Origin: Paracoccaceae bacterium
GTDB lineage: Bacteria > Pseudomonadota > Alphaproteobacteria > Rhodobacterales > Rhodobacteraceae
Length of the DNA: 58,023 nt
Direction of reading: 5' to 3'
Assembly (NCBI GenBank): GCA_017854585.1
Contig: JAFMHK010000023.1
Coordinates: 1 to 58,023 of the forward strand
The translations under genes and the position numbers were made by a program. A model generated the notes under the pieces. It was not told where the DNA came from and made no database searches. It worked only from the letters and a program-made list of their open reading frames with translations. Positions 35,678 to 44,125 of the stretch are shown here, one piece after another (positions within the stretch are counted from its first letter, which is position 1; every line of letters begins with the position of its first letter).

Positions 35678-35736
35678 CTCTTTGCTCTGGAAATATGTCG
35701 GGGGCGGCGCCGCAGGCGCCCGGGGGCTGGCCCCCG
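35678..35736 (-). repeat. Copy 3 of the intergenic element, with two hairpins, 3' of the AKR gene
   Basis: Read on the reverse strand (direction of the aldo-keto reductase gene, stop at 35784): hairpin CGGGGGC/GCCCCCG, hairpin GGCGCC-tgc-GGCGCC, then ATATTTCCAGAGCAAAGAG, a variant of the element with three changes in its middle. It lies between convergent genes and points in the same direction as the gene it follows. Confidence 0.65.
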
Positions 35737-35783
35737 ATGCACCACCGATGGCTCCCCCAACTGCACCAAGTTACGGCGCGCCC

Positions 35784-36674
35784 CTATGCCACCTCATGGC
35801 CAAGCGCGGCTGTGTAGATGCTGAACCAGTCCTCCCGGCCCAACACCACCTTCGTCGCATCCGACAGCCGCGCGATCCGCGACAGGTCGTTGGTCCCCAG
35901 AACCGGCATGATCCGCGCCGGATGGGCCAGCAACCACGCAACCGCCACAGCATCCGTGTTCACACCCTGCGCGGCCCCGATCACCTCCAGCGCGTCGCGC
36001 ACGGCGGCATATTCCGCCCCGAACAGCGCGCCACCGGCCAACGGCGACCATGCCATCGGAGGGATCGCGCGTTCCTGCATCCACGCAACGTCGCCATTGC
36101 TGAACGCCTCATGCGCCAGCACCGATATCTCGATCTGGTTGGTCACCAACGGCATCGTCATCGCCGACTGCAGCAAACTCCAGTCATGCAGCTTGAAGTT
36201 CGATACGCCCACGGCGCGCACCTTGCCGCTGGCCACCAATCCATCCAGCGCACGCCCCGTCGCGTGATGATCCATCAGCGGGTCCGGCCGGTGGATCAAC
36301 AGCAGGTCAATCCGGTCCGTCCCCATCACCTGCAGCGAATTTTCCACGCTCCCGATGATGTGCGCCGGTGTCGTGTCATAATATTTCACCCGCTTGTCAG
36401 CGTATTTTCCGATCGGGGCCACGATATCGCACTTGGTGATCAACTCGACCTTGTCGCGCAAACCGGGCGCGACGCGAAACGCATCGCCCAGCACCGCCTC
36501 GGCACCGTAATCACCGTAGATATCGGCCTGATCCATCGTGGTGATGCCTTGGCTGAGGCAGGCTTCGACCTTGGCCTGCACATGCGCGGCGCTGGTATCC
36601 TCACCGTCCTTCAGCCGCCACATCCCATAAATGATCCGCGACAGATCCAGCGGCCCAACCGTTACACGTTCCAT
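35784..36674 (-). CDS. Aldo-keto reductase (YdhF-like)
   Basis: A 296-residue NADPH-dependent reductase with the full AKR tetrad: Asp48 and Tyr53 in MDQADIYGDYG, Lys81 in LITKC and His128 in LLLIHRPDP. The C-terminal NADP-binding part is PVLGTNDLSRIARL. It resembles E. coli YdhF throughout. Its start overlaps the stop of the SsuD-like monooxygenase (TGATG), so both are made together; the reductase may reduce the aldehyde or ketone that the monooxygenase forms. Confidence 0.88.
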   Translation of the reverse strand: MERVTVGPLDLSRIIYGMWRLKDGEDTSAAHVQAKVEACLSQGITTMDQADIYGDYGAEAVLGDAFRVAPGLRDKVELITKCDIVAPIGKYADKRVKYYDTTPAHIIGSVENSLQVMGTDRIDLLLIHRPDPLMDHHATGRALDGLVASGKVRAVGVSNFKLHDWSLLQSAMTMPLVTNQIEISVLAHEAFSNGDVAWMQERAIPPMAWSPLAGGALFGAEYAAVRDALEVIGAAQGVNTDAVAVAWLLAHPARIMPVLGTNDLSRIARLSDATKVVLGREDWFSIYTAALGHEVA

Positions 36675-37828
36675 CACCGTCGTTCTCCCATTCCAAGCGG
36701 TGTCAGGGGCACCCCATCGGGCACCCGGCCATAGGCCTGCGGCAGCGATACCGTCTTTAGCTGCGGCATTACCTTTTCCCCGAAATGGCGGCATTCATCC
36801 AGATGCGGATAACCCGAAAAGATGAACGCCCGAATGCCCATCTTCTGATAGGCCTCGATCTCACTCAGCACCTGATCGGTCGACCCCACCAAAGCCGCGC
36901 CACAGCCGGACCGCGCCCGCCCGATCCCCGTCCACAGATGCGGTTCGATATAGCCGAACTGATCGGCCAATTCGCGCGCCCGCGCCTGATGACTGACCCC
37001 AAGGCTTCCACTATCCAGCGCCCGCTCGCGGATCAGCGTTCCCAACTCGTCGTCCAGCTTGCTGGTCAGATGCTCAGCATATTCGCGCGCCTCCGCCTCG
37101 GTATCGCGGACGATCATGTGCACCCGCAGGCCGTAATCCAAGGTTCTGTCATATTTTTCCGCCACTTGGTGGACGGCCTTCATGCGCCCCGCTAACTGGT
37201 CCTTGGTCTCGGGCCACATCAGGTAGACATCACAGTGCTGGCCACATAGTTCCAGCGCATCGGGGCTGTAGCCGCCAAAATACAGCAACGGCCCCCCCGT
37301 TTGATAAGGGCGCACCGGGTCTGTCGTCAGCCCTTTGAAATCATATACTTGCCCGGAATAGTTAATCTCGTCCCGGGTCCATGCCTGCTTCAATATCTCC
37401 ACCACCTCGCGAGAGCGTTGATACCGAAACGCGCTGTCTTCCTTTTGCCCCGGAAAATCGCTGCTGATGATGTTCACCGTCAGGCGTCCCTGCAACATGT
37501 GGTCCAGCGTGGCGATGGTGCGCGCCAGCATAATGGGCTGCATCTCTCCGCAACGCACTGCAGCCAGCATGTTGATGGCGTCGGTGATCGGCGCGCACCC
37601 GGCCACGAAACTCAAAGTATCTTGCCCCACCTGATAGCTGGACGGGCACAGGATATTACGAAACCCCTGCTTTTCCGCCTCTTTCACGATCCCGCTGCAA
37701 TGCACCCAGCTTGATCGCAACTGCCCATCGGGCACACCAAGAAACGCATAATCGTCGGAACAAAGTGCGGCGAACCAACTGACCTCGGCACCATCCAGAT
37801 CTTGCGACGTAACGGGAACCACGCTCAT
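36674..37828 (-). CDS. FMNH2-dependent monooxygenase, SsuD/luciferase-like family
   Basis: A 384-residue (beta/alpha)8 luciferase-like protein that aligns by eye with E. coli alkanesulfonate monooxygenase SsuD over most of its length. Residues corresponding to SsuD Arg226, His228, Arg297 and Tyr331 are kept (R235, H237, R306, Y340), while SsuD Cys54 corresponds to Gly68. Such enzymes need FMNH2 from a partner reductase, which is not in this window. It leads a two-gene operon with an aldo-keto reductase, the same pairing as SmoC-SmoB in oxidative sulfoquinovose breakdown, and is divergent from a GntR regulator. GGGAGG precedes the ATG. Its GC (about 50% in one row counted at 37321-37380) is lower than its neighbours'. 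A sulfonate substrate is an inference. Confidence 0.78.
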   Translation of the reverse strand: MSVVPVTSQDLDGAEVSWFAALCSDDYAFLGVPDGQLRSSWVHCSGIVKEAEKQGFRNILCPSSYQVGQDTLSFVAGCAPITDAINMLAAVRCGEMQPIMLARTIATLDHMLQGRLTVNIISSDFPGQKEDSAFRYQRSREVVEILKQAWTRDEINYSGQVYDFKGLTTDPVRPYQTGGPLLYFGGYSPDALELCGQHCDVYLMWPETKDQLAGRMKAVHQVAEKYDRTLDYGLRVHMIVRDTEAEAREYAEHLTSKLDDELGTLIRERALDSGSLGVSHQARARELADQFGYIEPHLWTGIGRARSGCGAALVGSTDQVLSEIEAYQKMGIRAFIFSGYPHLDECRHFGEKVMPQLKTVSLPQAYGRVPDGVPLTPLGMGERR

Positions 37829-37857
37829 GCCTCACCTCCCATGGCGGCTTGATTTAA

Positions 37858-37909
37858 CGCTTGCGTAGCAGCCCGCTTGCGGTAGATCAATCGTATATCA
37901 ATTCAAGCG
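37858..37909. promoter_or_regulatory. Candidate operator region between monooxygenase and gntR
   Basis: The 90-base divergent gap has CGCTTGCG twice (37858-37865 and 37874-37881) and the inverted half CAAGCG at 37904-37909. The AT-rich stretch between (ATCAATCGTATATCAATTC) fits a promoter or a GntR-type site. The arrangement suggests the GntR protein controls both directions, but no exact known motif is recognised. Confidence 0.4.
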
Positions 37910-37918
37910 CGACCCGTT

Positions 37919-38617
37919 ATGACAACGCCCGGGGCTTTGCCCGCCTACCTTCAGATCGCCGAGCGTCTGACCCGCGACATCGGGGCCGGGCGGCTGACCC
38001 AAGGGCAGCGCCTGCCACCTGAACGGGCCATGGCAGCGGATCATGATGTGTCGGTCACGACCCTGCGCAAGGCGCTGGCTGAACTTGTCGGGCGTGGGTT
38101 GCTGGACCGGCGGCATGGGTCCGGCAATTACATAAAGAATGGTCCGCAAGCATCAGGCATATATGCTTTTTTCAGGCTAGAGTTACTGAAGGGCGGTGGC
38201 CTGCCAACAGCGACCGTGCTGGACCGCGCGATCACTCCCAAACCCGACGATCTGCCCGCGATCGGCACCAGCACCGACGCCCTGCGCCTGCGCCGCCTTC
38301 GCGCGCTCTCCGGCATGCCTGTGTCGGTCGAGGAGATCTGGCTTGACGCCACCCATGCCCCGCGCCTGACCGGGCACCTCTCCGACAGCCTTTACCTCGC
38401 CTATCGGCAACGGCTCGGTCTGTGGGTCGCGCGCGCCGAGGATCGCGTCGGCGTGGCGACACCCCCCGATTGGGCGCCCGACGCCCTTGGCCTGCTTGCA
38501 GGCGCCACGGCGGGGCTTGTGGAGCGGATAAGTTTCGACAACACCGGCGCGGCTGTGGAGTTTTCCCAGACCTGGTTCAACCCTGATCGCGCGCGGTATG
38601 TCGCGCGGCTGTCCTGA
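37919..38617 (+). CDS. GntR-family regulator with UTRA domain
   Basis: A 232-residue HutC-type regulator: winged helix at about 7-75 (GQRLPPERAMAADHDVSVTTLRKALAELVGRGLL) followed by a UTRA ligand domain (about 95-228) of the kind that binds amino-sugar phosphates or related small molecules. It opens the unit containing Gfo/Idh (3), the BadF-type kinase and nagA, and is divergent from the SsuD-like/AKR pair. Regulation of both by an amino-sugar derivative is a reasonable inference, by analogy with NagR/NagQ-type regulators. Confidence 0.88.
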   Translation: MTTPGALPAYLQIAERLTRDIGAGRLTQGQRLPPERAMAADHDVSVTTLRKALAELVGRGLLDRRHGSGNYIKNGPQASGIYAFFRLELLKGGGLPTATVLDRAITPKPDDLPAIGTSTDALRLRRLRALSGMPVSVEEIWLDATHAPRLTGHLSDSLYLAYRQRLGLWVARAEDRVGVATPPDWAPDALGLLAGATAGLVERISFDNTGAAVEFSQTWFNPDRARYVARLS

Positions 38618-38628
38618 AAGGCCCCAAC

Positions 38629-39723
38629 ATGGATCGCACCACGCGTTATGGCATCATCGGCTGCGGCATGATGGGGCAAGAGCATATGCGCAACATCGCG
38701 CTGCTGGCCTCGGCCGAAATCACGGCCCTGCTGGAGCCTGACGCCGGCATGATGGCCGCAAGCCGCGCCCTTGCGCCCGGCGCCACGCCCTGCCCCGATA
38801 TCCCCACGCTTCTGGCGCGCGATGATGTGGACGCGCTGCTTATCGCCTCGCCCAACCACCTGCATCTGCGGCAATTGCAGGAAATTGCCGCCATTCGGCC
38901 GCTGCCCGTGCTGGTCGAAAAACCGCTCTACACCTCCGCCAGTGACGAGGCCGATCTGCAAACCCTCGCCGCGCATTACCCCGCGCCGATCTGGGTCGCG
39001 ATGGAATACCGCTATATGCCGCCCGTCGCGCGTCTGCGTGAAATGGCCGCCGAGGTCACCGGCGGCATCCAGATGCTGTCGATCCGCGAACACCGCTTTC
39101 CGTTTCTGGAAAAGGTCGGTGACTGGAACCGCTTCAACCGCAACACCGGCGGCACACTGGTTGAAAAATGCTGCCATTTCTTCGATCTGATGCGCCTCGT
39201 CCTGAACGATGACCCCGTGCGCGTCATGGCCAGTGCCGGTCAGGCCGTGAACCACCTCACCGAAACCTATAACGGCGAAACCCCGGATATCTGGGATCAT
39301 GGTTATGTCATTGTCGATTTCGCCAAGGGTGCCCGCGCCATGCTGGAGCTATGCATGTTCGCCGAGGGCAGCCGGTATCAGGAAGAAATCAGCGCCGTCG
39401 GCCCCGCCGGCAAGATCGAGGCGCTTGTCCCCGGCCCCACCCGGTTCTGGAACACCGATATCGGCCCCCCGCCCGTTCCGCGCGTCGTGATCAGCCCGCG
39501 CAATCCCACCGGCCCGCGCGATCTGGAAATTCCGGTCGATCCGCAATTGCTGGCGGCAGGGGATCATAACGGGGCCACCTATTATCAGCACGTCCGCTTT
39601 CTTGACGCGATCCGCACGGGCCGCCCGCCCGAGGTCACGTTGAACGATGGGGCCATGGCGGTGCGGATGGGGCTGGCCGCGCAGGAATCCGCGCGCCTTG
39701 GACAGGCTATTTCACTGGTTTGA
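38629..39723 (+). CDS. Gfo/Idh/MocA family oxidoreductase (3)
   Basis: A 364-residue dehydrogenase: nucleotide loop GCGMMG (11-16), VLVEKPLYT with the catalytic lysine near residue 98, and the substrate-domain segment TLVEKCCHFFDL, where Lys and His are the likely catalytic residues. It begins 11 bases after gntR, with AAAGG before its ATG, and a sugar kinase follows. It differs clearly from the two copies at 33.5-35.7 kb, so a distinct substrate is likely. Confidence 0.86.
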   Translation: MDRTTRYGIIGCGMMGQEHMRNIALLASAEITALLEPDAGMMAASRALAPGATPCPDIPTLLARDDVDALLIASPNHLHLRQLQEIAAIRPLPVLVEKPLYTSASDEADLQTLAAHYPAPIWVAMEYRYMPPVARLREMAAEVTGGIQMLSIREHRFPFLEKVGDWNRFNRNTGGTLVEKCCHFFDLMRLVLNDDPVRVMASAGQAVNHLTETYNGETPDIWDHGYVIVDFAKGARAMLELCMFAEGSRYQEEISAVGPAGKIEALVPGPTRFWNTDIGPPPVPRVVISPRNPTGPRDLEIPVDPQLLAAGDHNGATYYQHVRFLDAIRTGRPPEVTLNDGAMAVRMGLAAQESARLGQAISLV

Positions 39724-39744
39724 TCCTTGCCTTAGGGTGCTCGC

Positions 39745-40566
39745 ATGACCATGCGCATTGACATAGGAATCGATGGTGGCGGCTCCGGCAGCCGCCTGCT
39801 TATTCAGGTCGGCGACCGTCAGGCCGAAGTGTCGGGCGGCCCCGCCAATGTCGTGACCGACCCCGAAGCGGCGTTGGCCAACCTCACCGCGCTGATCGAC
39901 AAGGGGCTGGAAGCACTCGGTCTCACCCATGACGCCCTTGGCGATGCCCGCATCTGCGCCGGGCTTGCCGGCTGCCGTCTGCCCGGTCAGGCCGATGCCG
40001 TCGCAATGGCCCTGCCGGTGCTGGCCTATGTCGTCGACGACAGCGTCACAGCCCTCGAAGGCGCGTTTGCCGGTGGCGACGGCACTCTGGCCAGCCTCGG
40101 GACCGGCTCGTTCTTCATCCGCAAGGATGGTGACCAGATCCATCATATCGGCGGCTGGGGCTTTCAACTGGGCGATGAAGGGTCCGCCGCGTGGCTGGGC
40201 CGCCGGGCCTTGTCCCTCGCCTTGCAGGTCGCCGAAGGCCGCCTGCCCGCCGATATGATGGCCGATGCCCTGATCGCCGCCGCGCCGCCGCACCCCGTTT
40301 TGTGGGCGCGACAGGCCAGCCCCGACCAATTCGCCGAACTGGCCCGGCTGGTCGCGGGCAGCACCTCACCCCTCGCCGCGCGGCTAATCGCCGAAACGGT
40401 TCACGCGCTTCGTGCCGGGCTGGAAGACGTCGGCCATACCAATGGCCCCCTCGTGCTGACTGGCGGGCTGGGCGAGATCTTGGGGCCACGCCTTTCGCTT
40501 GATCTGCAACCGCCCCGGGGGCGCCCGCTGGACGGAGCCCTGCACCTTGCCAAAGCGCTGCCATGA
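39745..40566 (+). CDS. BadF/BadG-family ATPase, probable glucosamine/N-acetylglucosamine kinase
   Basis: A 273-residue ASKHA-fold kinase. Phosphate-1 motif DIGIDGGGSGSRLL at the N-terminus, VDDSVTALEGA and ASLGTGSF in the middle, GGWGFQLGDEGSAAWLG (the adenosine/phosphate-2 region) and a C-terminal LTGGLGEILG. The BadF family includes GspK glucosamine kinase and eukaryotic GlcNAc kinase. The overlap with nagA (ATGA at 40563) supports GlcNAc phosphorylation ahead of deacetylation. A second in-frame ATG is at 39751. Confidence 0.82.
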   Translation: MTMRIDIGIDGGGSGSRLLIQVGDRQAEVSGGPANVVTDPEAALANLTALIDKGLEALGLTHDALGDARICAGLAGCRLPGQADAVAMALPVLAYVVDDSVTALEGAFAGGDGTLASLGTGSFFIRKDGDQIHHIGGWGFQLGDEGSAAWLGRRALSLALQVAEGRLPADMMADALIAAAPPHPVLWARQASPDQFAELARLVAGSTSPLAARLIAETVHALRAGLEDVGHTNGPLVLTGGLGEILGPRLSLDLQPPRGRPLDGALHLAKALP

Positions 40567-41684
40567 CGTGGCTGACCGGCGTCGATCTGCTGGACATCGA
40601 CGGCCTACGGCACAACCTGCACATCCGTATCGCCGATGGCCACATTGCCGAGGTAACCGACCAACCGCCGCCGCCGGGCGATGCCCATGACATCAGCCAG
40701 AACAGGCAACCGGCGCTGCTGTGTCCCGGCCTGATCGACCTTCAGGTCAATGGCGGCGGCGGCCTCATGCTGGCCGATTGCCATACGCAGGCCGATCTGA
40801 CGCGCCTTGCCGCCGCCCATCGCGCGGGCGGGACCCTTGGCCTGCTGCCCACCCTTATCTCGGATACGGCCCCGACCACCGCCCGCATCATCGACCTCGT
40901 CGCCACCTCAAGCGATCCGATGTTGCTCGGCCTGCATCTTGAAGGCCCGCACCTTGCCGTGCCCGGAGCCCATGATCCCGCCATGCTGCGCCCGATGACC
41001 GACGCGGACCTCGCCCAATACATCGCGGCCAGATCACGCCTGAACACCCTCCTCATCACGCTTGCGCCCGAACAGGTGACGCCCGAACAGATCGCCGCGC
41101 TCACTGCGGCCGGCATCACCGTCTCACTCGGCCACTCCGCCTGCGACTACGCCACCGCCAGCGCCGCCTTCGCGGCAGGGGCAACGATGGCCACCCATCT
41201 GTTCAATGCCATGTCGGGGTTGCACCACCGCGCGCCGGGGCTGGCGGGCGCCGCACTTGATCACGCGGCCTGCTTTGGCCTGATCGCCGATGGCCATCAT
41301 GTCCATCCCGCCGCCCTACGCATCACTCTTCGCGCGCGCGCCGATGCGGCCTTTCTTGTCACCGATGCCATGGCCCCGGCCGGAACCGCCGACACCCGGT
41401 TCACGCTCGGGGGGCGCACCATCTTGCGCCGCGACGGGCGGCTGACCCTCCCCGACGGCACCCTCGCGGGGGCCGATATCACCTTGCTGCATGCCGCCCA
41501 AAACCTCGCCACCGCCACCGCGCAACCGCTTGAGGCCGCCTTGCCGCATGCGTTCGCACATCCTTGGCGCATCGCCATGGGACAGCCCGCGCTCATCGCC
41601 CCCGGCCTGCCCGCCCGGCTCCTCGCGCTCCAGAACGGCGCGATCACAGGCTACTGCCTCCCCGACGGATGGCACGACACCTGA
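40563..41684 (+). CDS. nagA: N-acetylglucosamine-6-phosphate deacetylase
   Basis: Removes acetate from GlcNAc 6-phosphate. The 373-residue amidohydrolase has PGLIDLQVNGGGG (55-67), metal ligands Glu127 in HLEGPHL, His191 in GHSACD and His212 in THLFNAM, the substrate histidine in DGHHVHP (243-249) and catalytic Asp268 in LVTDAMAP. It overlaps the kinase gene by 4 bases. No nagB deaminase or amino-sugar transporter is in the window, so the product must be handled elsewhere. Confidence 0.93.
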   Translation: MTWLTGVDLLDIDGLRHNLHIRIADGHIAEVTDQPPPPGDAHDISQNRQPALLCPGLIDLQVNGGGGLMLADCHTQADLTRLAAAHRAGGTLGLLPTLISDTAPTTARIIDLVATSSDPMLLGLHLEGPHLAVPGAHDPAMLRPMTDADLAQYIAARSRLNTLLITLAPEQVTPEQIAALTAAGITVSLGHSACDYATASAAFAAGATMATHLFNAMSGLHHRAPGLAGAALDHAACFGLIADGHHVHPAALRITLRARADAAFLVTDAMAPAGTADTRFTLGGRTILRRDGRLTLPDGTLAGADITLLHAAQNLATATAQPLEAALPHAFAHPWRIAMGQPALIAPGLPARLLALQNGAITGYCLPDGWHDT

Positions 41685-41695
41685 AGCCACCGCAG

Positions 41696-41746
41696 CTTTT
41701 TCTTGGCCGAACTACTCCCGCCGGAGGCATGGCCCCAAAGGGGCCA
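41696..41746 (-). repeat. Copy 4, variant intergenic element with hairpin, 3' of the VIT gene
   Basis: On the reverse strand: hairpin TGGCCCC-ttt-GGGGCCA, then GCCTCCGGCGGGAGTAGTT followed by CGGCCAAGAAAAAG. The GCCTCCGGCGG part is shared with copy 6 (50246-50256), but the AT-rich tail differs. It lies 4 bases beyond the stop of the VIT gene, pointing the same way, between convergent genes. Confidence 0.6.
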
Positions 41747-41750
41747 CCTC

Positions 41751-42473
41751 CTAGACCGCAACCCCCACCAACGCACCGATCCCGCTGGTCGCCGCCATCG
41801 CCAGAACCCCCCAGACCATCACCCGCAGCGACGCCCGGATCCGTGGCGCGCCACCGGCCTGTGCACCCAATGCGCCCAATGCGCCAAGCGCCACCAGCGT
41901 CGCCAACGCGACCGTCACCTGCACCGCCCCCGGCATCATGATCGCGGCCAGCAACGGCACCACCGCCCCCCCCGCAAACGTCAGCGCCGACACCACCGCC
42001 GCCTGCACAGGACGCGGCGGGGACAGGTCGTTGATCCCGATTTCATCGCGCAGATGTGCGCCAAGTGCGTCCACCGCGGTCAATTCCCGCGCAACCTGAT
42101 CGGCCAGACCGGCACTCAGCCCGCGCTCCCGATAGATCTCGGCCAGTTCCGCCAACTCCCCCTCGGGGTTATTGATCAATTCGGCCTTCTCGCGCTCCAC
42201 ATCCGCGCGCTCCACATCTGCCTGACTGGAGACCGACACATACTCCCCCGCCGCCATGCTCATCGCACCGGCGCTCATCCCGGCCACACCCGCCAACAGC
42301 AGCGTCACCTGATCGGCCCCGCCGGCGGCCACCCCCACCAGCAACGCCGCAGTGGACAATATGCCGTCATTCGCCCCCATGACCGCCGCCCGCAACCAGC
42401 CGCTCCGCCCCGAAAGATGCGGCTCGTCATGGGCGGAAAACGGGGCCGCGCCCACCGGCACGCGACTATCCAT
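41751..42473 (-). CDS. VIT1/CCC1-family transporter
   Basis: A 240-residue inner-membrane protein of the vacuolar iron transporter-like family (Fe2+/Mn2+ export by proton exchange). It shows the family opening WLRAAVMGANDGILSTAALLVGV (26-48), then MSAGAMSMAAGEYVSVSSQAD, a cytoplasmic acidic helical segment (about 85-145, ELAELAEIYRERG) that binds metal in VIT1, and three terminal membrane segments. Its start lies 8 bases inside the 3' end of the upstream flavoprotein gene. Confidence 0.9.
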   Translation of the reverse strand: MDSRVPVGAAPFSAHDEPHLSGRSGWLRAAVMGANDGILSTAALLVGVAAGGADQVTLLLAGVAGMSAGAMSMAAGEYVSVSSQADVERADVEREKAELINNPEGELAELAEIYRERGLSAGLADQVARELTAVDALGAHLRDEIGINDLSPPRPVQAAVVSALTFAGGAVVPLLAAIMMPGAVQVTVALATLVALGALGALGAQAGGAPRIRASLRVMVWGVLAMAATSGIGALVGVAV

Positions 42474-43878
42474 TTGGCAGCGCCATCTTGCCCGGATTAA
42501 AGATGTTCAATGGATCTACCCCTCGCTTGATTGCAGCCATCATGGTCAGGGCGCCCGGCCCCAGTTCCCGGCCCAGATAGGCCGACTTGCCCTGCCCGAT
42601 GCCATGTTCTCCGGTGCAGGTCCCGTCCATCGCAATCGCCAGATCGTTCAACCAGCCAACGAACGCCTCGGCGCGCGCAACCTCGGCCGCGTCCGCCATG
42701 TCGATCAACAGCAGCACATGGAAATTCCCGTCGCCCACATGGCCGACAACGGGGGCCATGAATCCCATCTCCGCGGCCTTGGCTTGGGCTTGGGTCACGC
42801 AATCGGCCAAGCGGCTGACCGGCACGCAGACATCGGTCGAGATCCCCTTGGCGCCCGGCCGCAGCGCAAGGCCTGCCCAATAGGCATCATGGCGCGCCTG
42901 CCACAGCCTGTTGCGCTCTTCCTCCCGCGTGGTGGCCGCATACCCCGTTGCGCCGAACTCCGCCGCGATATCGCCAAACACCGCCGCCTGTTCCGCCACA
43001 CCCCCCGGGCTGCCGTGGAATTCCAGTAACAACAGCGGCGAGAGCGGCAGCGACAATCCCGAATAGGCGTTTACCGCCCGCACGCTCAACGCGTCCAGCA
43101 ACTCGATCCGCGCCACCGGCAGCCCATACTGGATCACCGCGATCACCGCGTCACAGGCCGCCTGCACACTCGGGAACGAACAGGTCGCCGCAGACACCGC
43201 CTCCGGTATCCCCCGCAAGCGCAGCGTCAATTCGGTGATCAACCCCAATGTCCCCTCGCTGCCCACGATCAACCGCGTCAGGTCATAGCCTGCGCTGGTC
43301 TTGCGCGCCCGCGCGGCGGTCTTGACCAACTCCCCCGATGGCAGAACCGCCGTCAGGCTCAAGATATTGTCCTTCATCGTCCCATAGCGCACCGCGTTGG
43401 TGCCGCTGGCATTGGTGGCAGCCATACCGCCCAATGACGCATCGGCCCCCGGATCGACGGGAAAGAACAACCCGGTATCGCGCAGATGCACGTTCAACGC
43501 CTTGCGGGTGACGCCCGGCTGTATGACCGCGTCCATATCCTCGGGATGCACCGCAAGGATCTTGTTCATCTGGCTGAAATCGATCGATATCCCCCCCGCC
43601 GGGGCATTCACGTGCCCCTCAAGCGAGGTGCCCGCGCCGAACGGAATGATCGGCACCTGATGGTCGGCGCAAATGCGCACGATATCTTGCACCTCGGCGG
43701 TCGATTGCGCGAACACCACCGCGTCGGGTGGCTGGTTCACCAGCCACGTGGTTGTATGCCCATGCTGTTCGCGCAAGGCCTGCCCGGTCTCCAACCGCGG
43801 CCCCAACCGCTGGCGCAACACGTCCAGCGCGGTGGCGATACCGCTCTCGTTGCGGGGCAGTGCCGCAAGATGTGCCAT
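42466..43878 (-). CDS. FAD-linked oxidase, D-lactate dehydrogenase (cytochrome)-like
   Basis: A 470-residue flavoprotein of the VAO family. The FAD-binding half includes IIPFGAGTSLEGHV (77-90), PGADASLGGMAATNASGTNAVRYG and GSEGTLGLITELTLRL. The cap half ends with the metal/substrate segment GHVGDGNFH and the signature DGTCTGEHGIGQGK. The layout fits D-lactate dehydrogenase (LDHD/Dld); glycolate oxidase GlcD and D-2-hydroxyglutarate dehydrogenase are alternatives. It is translationally linked to a VIT transporter by an 8-base overlap. Confidence 0.85.
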   Translation of the reverse strand: MAHLAALPRNESGIATALDVLRQRLGPRLETGQALREQHGHTTTWLVNQPPDAVVFAQSTAEVQDIVRICADHQVPIIPFGAGTSLEGHVNAPAGGISIDFSQMNKILAVHPEDMDAVIQPGVTRKALNVHLRDTGLFFPVDPGADASLGGMAATNASGTNAVRYGTMKDNILSLTAVLPSGELVKTAARARKTSAGYDLTRLIVGSEGTLGLITELTLRLRGIPEAVSAATCSFPSVQAACDAVIAVIQYGLPVARIELLDALSVRAVNAYSGLSLPLSPLLLLEFHGSPGGVAEQAAVFGDIAAEFGATGYAATTREEERNRLWQARHDAYWAGLALRPGAKGISTDVCVPVSRLADCVTQAQAKAAEMGFMAPVVGHVGDGNFHVLLLIDMADAAEVARAEAFVGWLNDLAIAMDGTCTGEHGIGQGKSAYLGRELGPGALTMMAAIKRGVDPLNIFNPGKMALPNG

Positions 43879-43973
43879 AAAGATCCCTTTCCTTCAGCCC
43901 TGCAATTTCCGGCCCCTGATCAACCCCCGCACCGCGGGCCGCAAGATCTGCCAATTCCCGGCCCGCCGGGTCC

Positions 43974-44008
43974 CATCTTTGTTTTTCAAATATGTCCACC
44001 GGAGGCAT
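43974..44008 (-). repeat. Copy 5 of the intergenic element, 3' of ispG
   Basis: On the reverse strand: ATGCCTCCGGTGG, then ACATATTTGAAAAACAAAG (one change from copies 1, 2 and 6). It lies about 118 bases after the ispG stop and about 95 bases before the start of the next gene on the same strand (43878). It has the same GCCTCCGG lead-in as copies 4 and 6, but no perfect hairpin arm is seen beside it. Confidence 0.65.
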
Positions 44009-44125
44009 CCCGCCCGTGCAGCGCCCGCCTGCTGTCTTGGTCGCACACATCCGCCCGCCAAAGGCGCATGGCAATGCCCCCGCCCGAGGCCCCCGCAAGG
44101 GGGCACGAGGGCGCGGGCCGCGCCG

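Noticed and set aside
36674..37828. Pyrimidine monooxygenase (RutA) or bacterial luciferase
   Set aside because: Colinear similarity to SsuD, including the HMIVRD and SGYPHLDE regions, is much stronger; no rut genes are present.
38157..38166. GCATATATGC palindrome as a GntR operator
   Set aside because: It lies within the gntR coding sequence, at the junction of the two domains, and has no second copy at a promoter.
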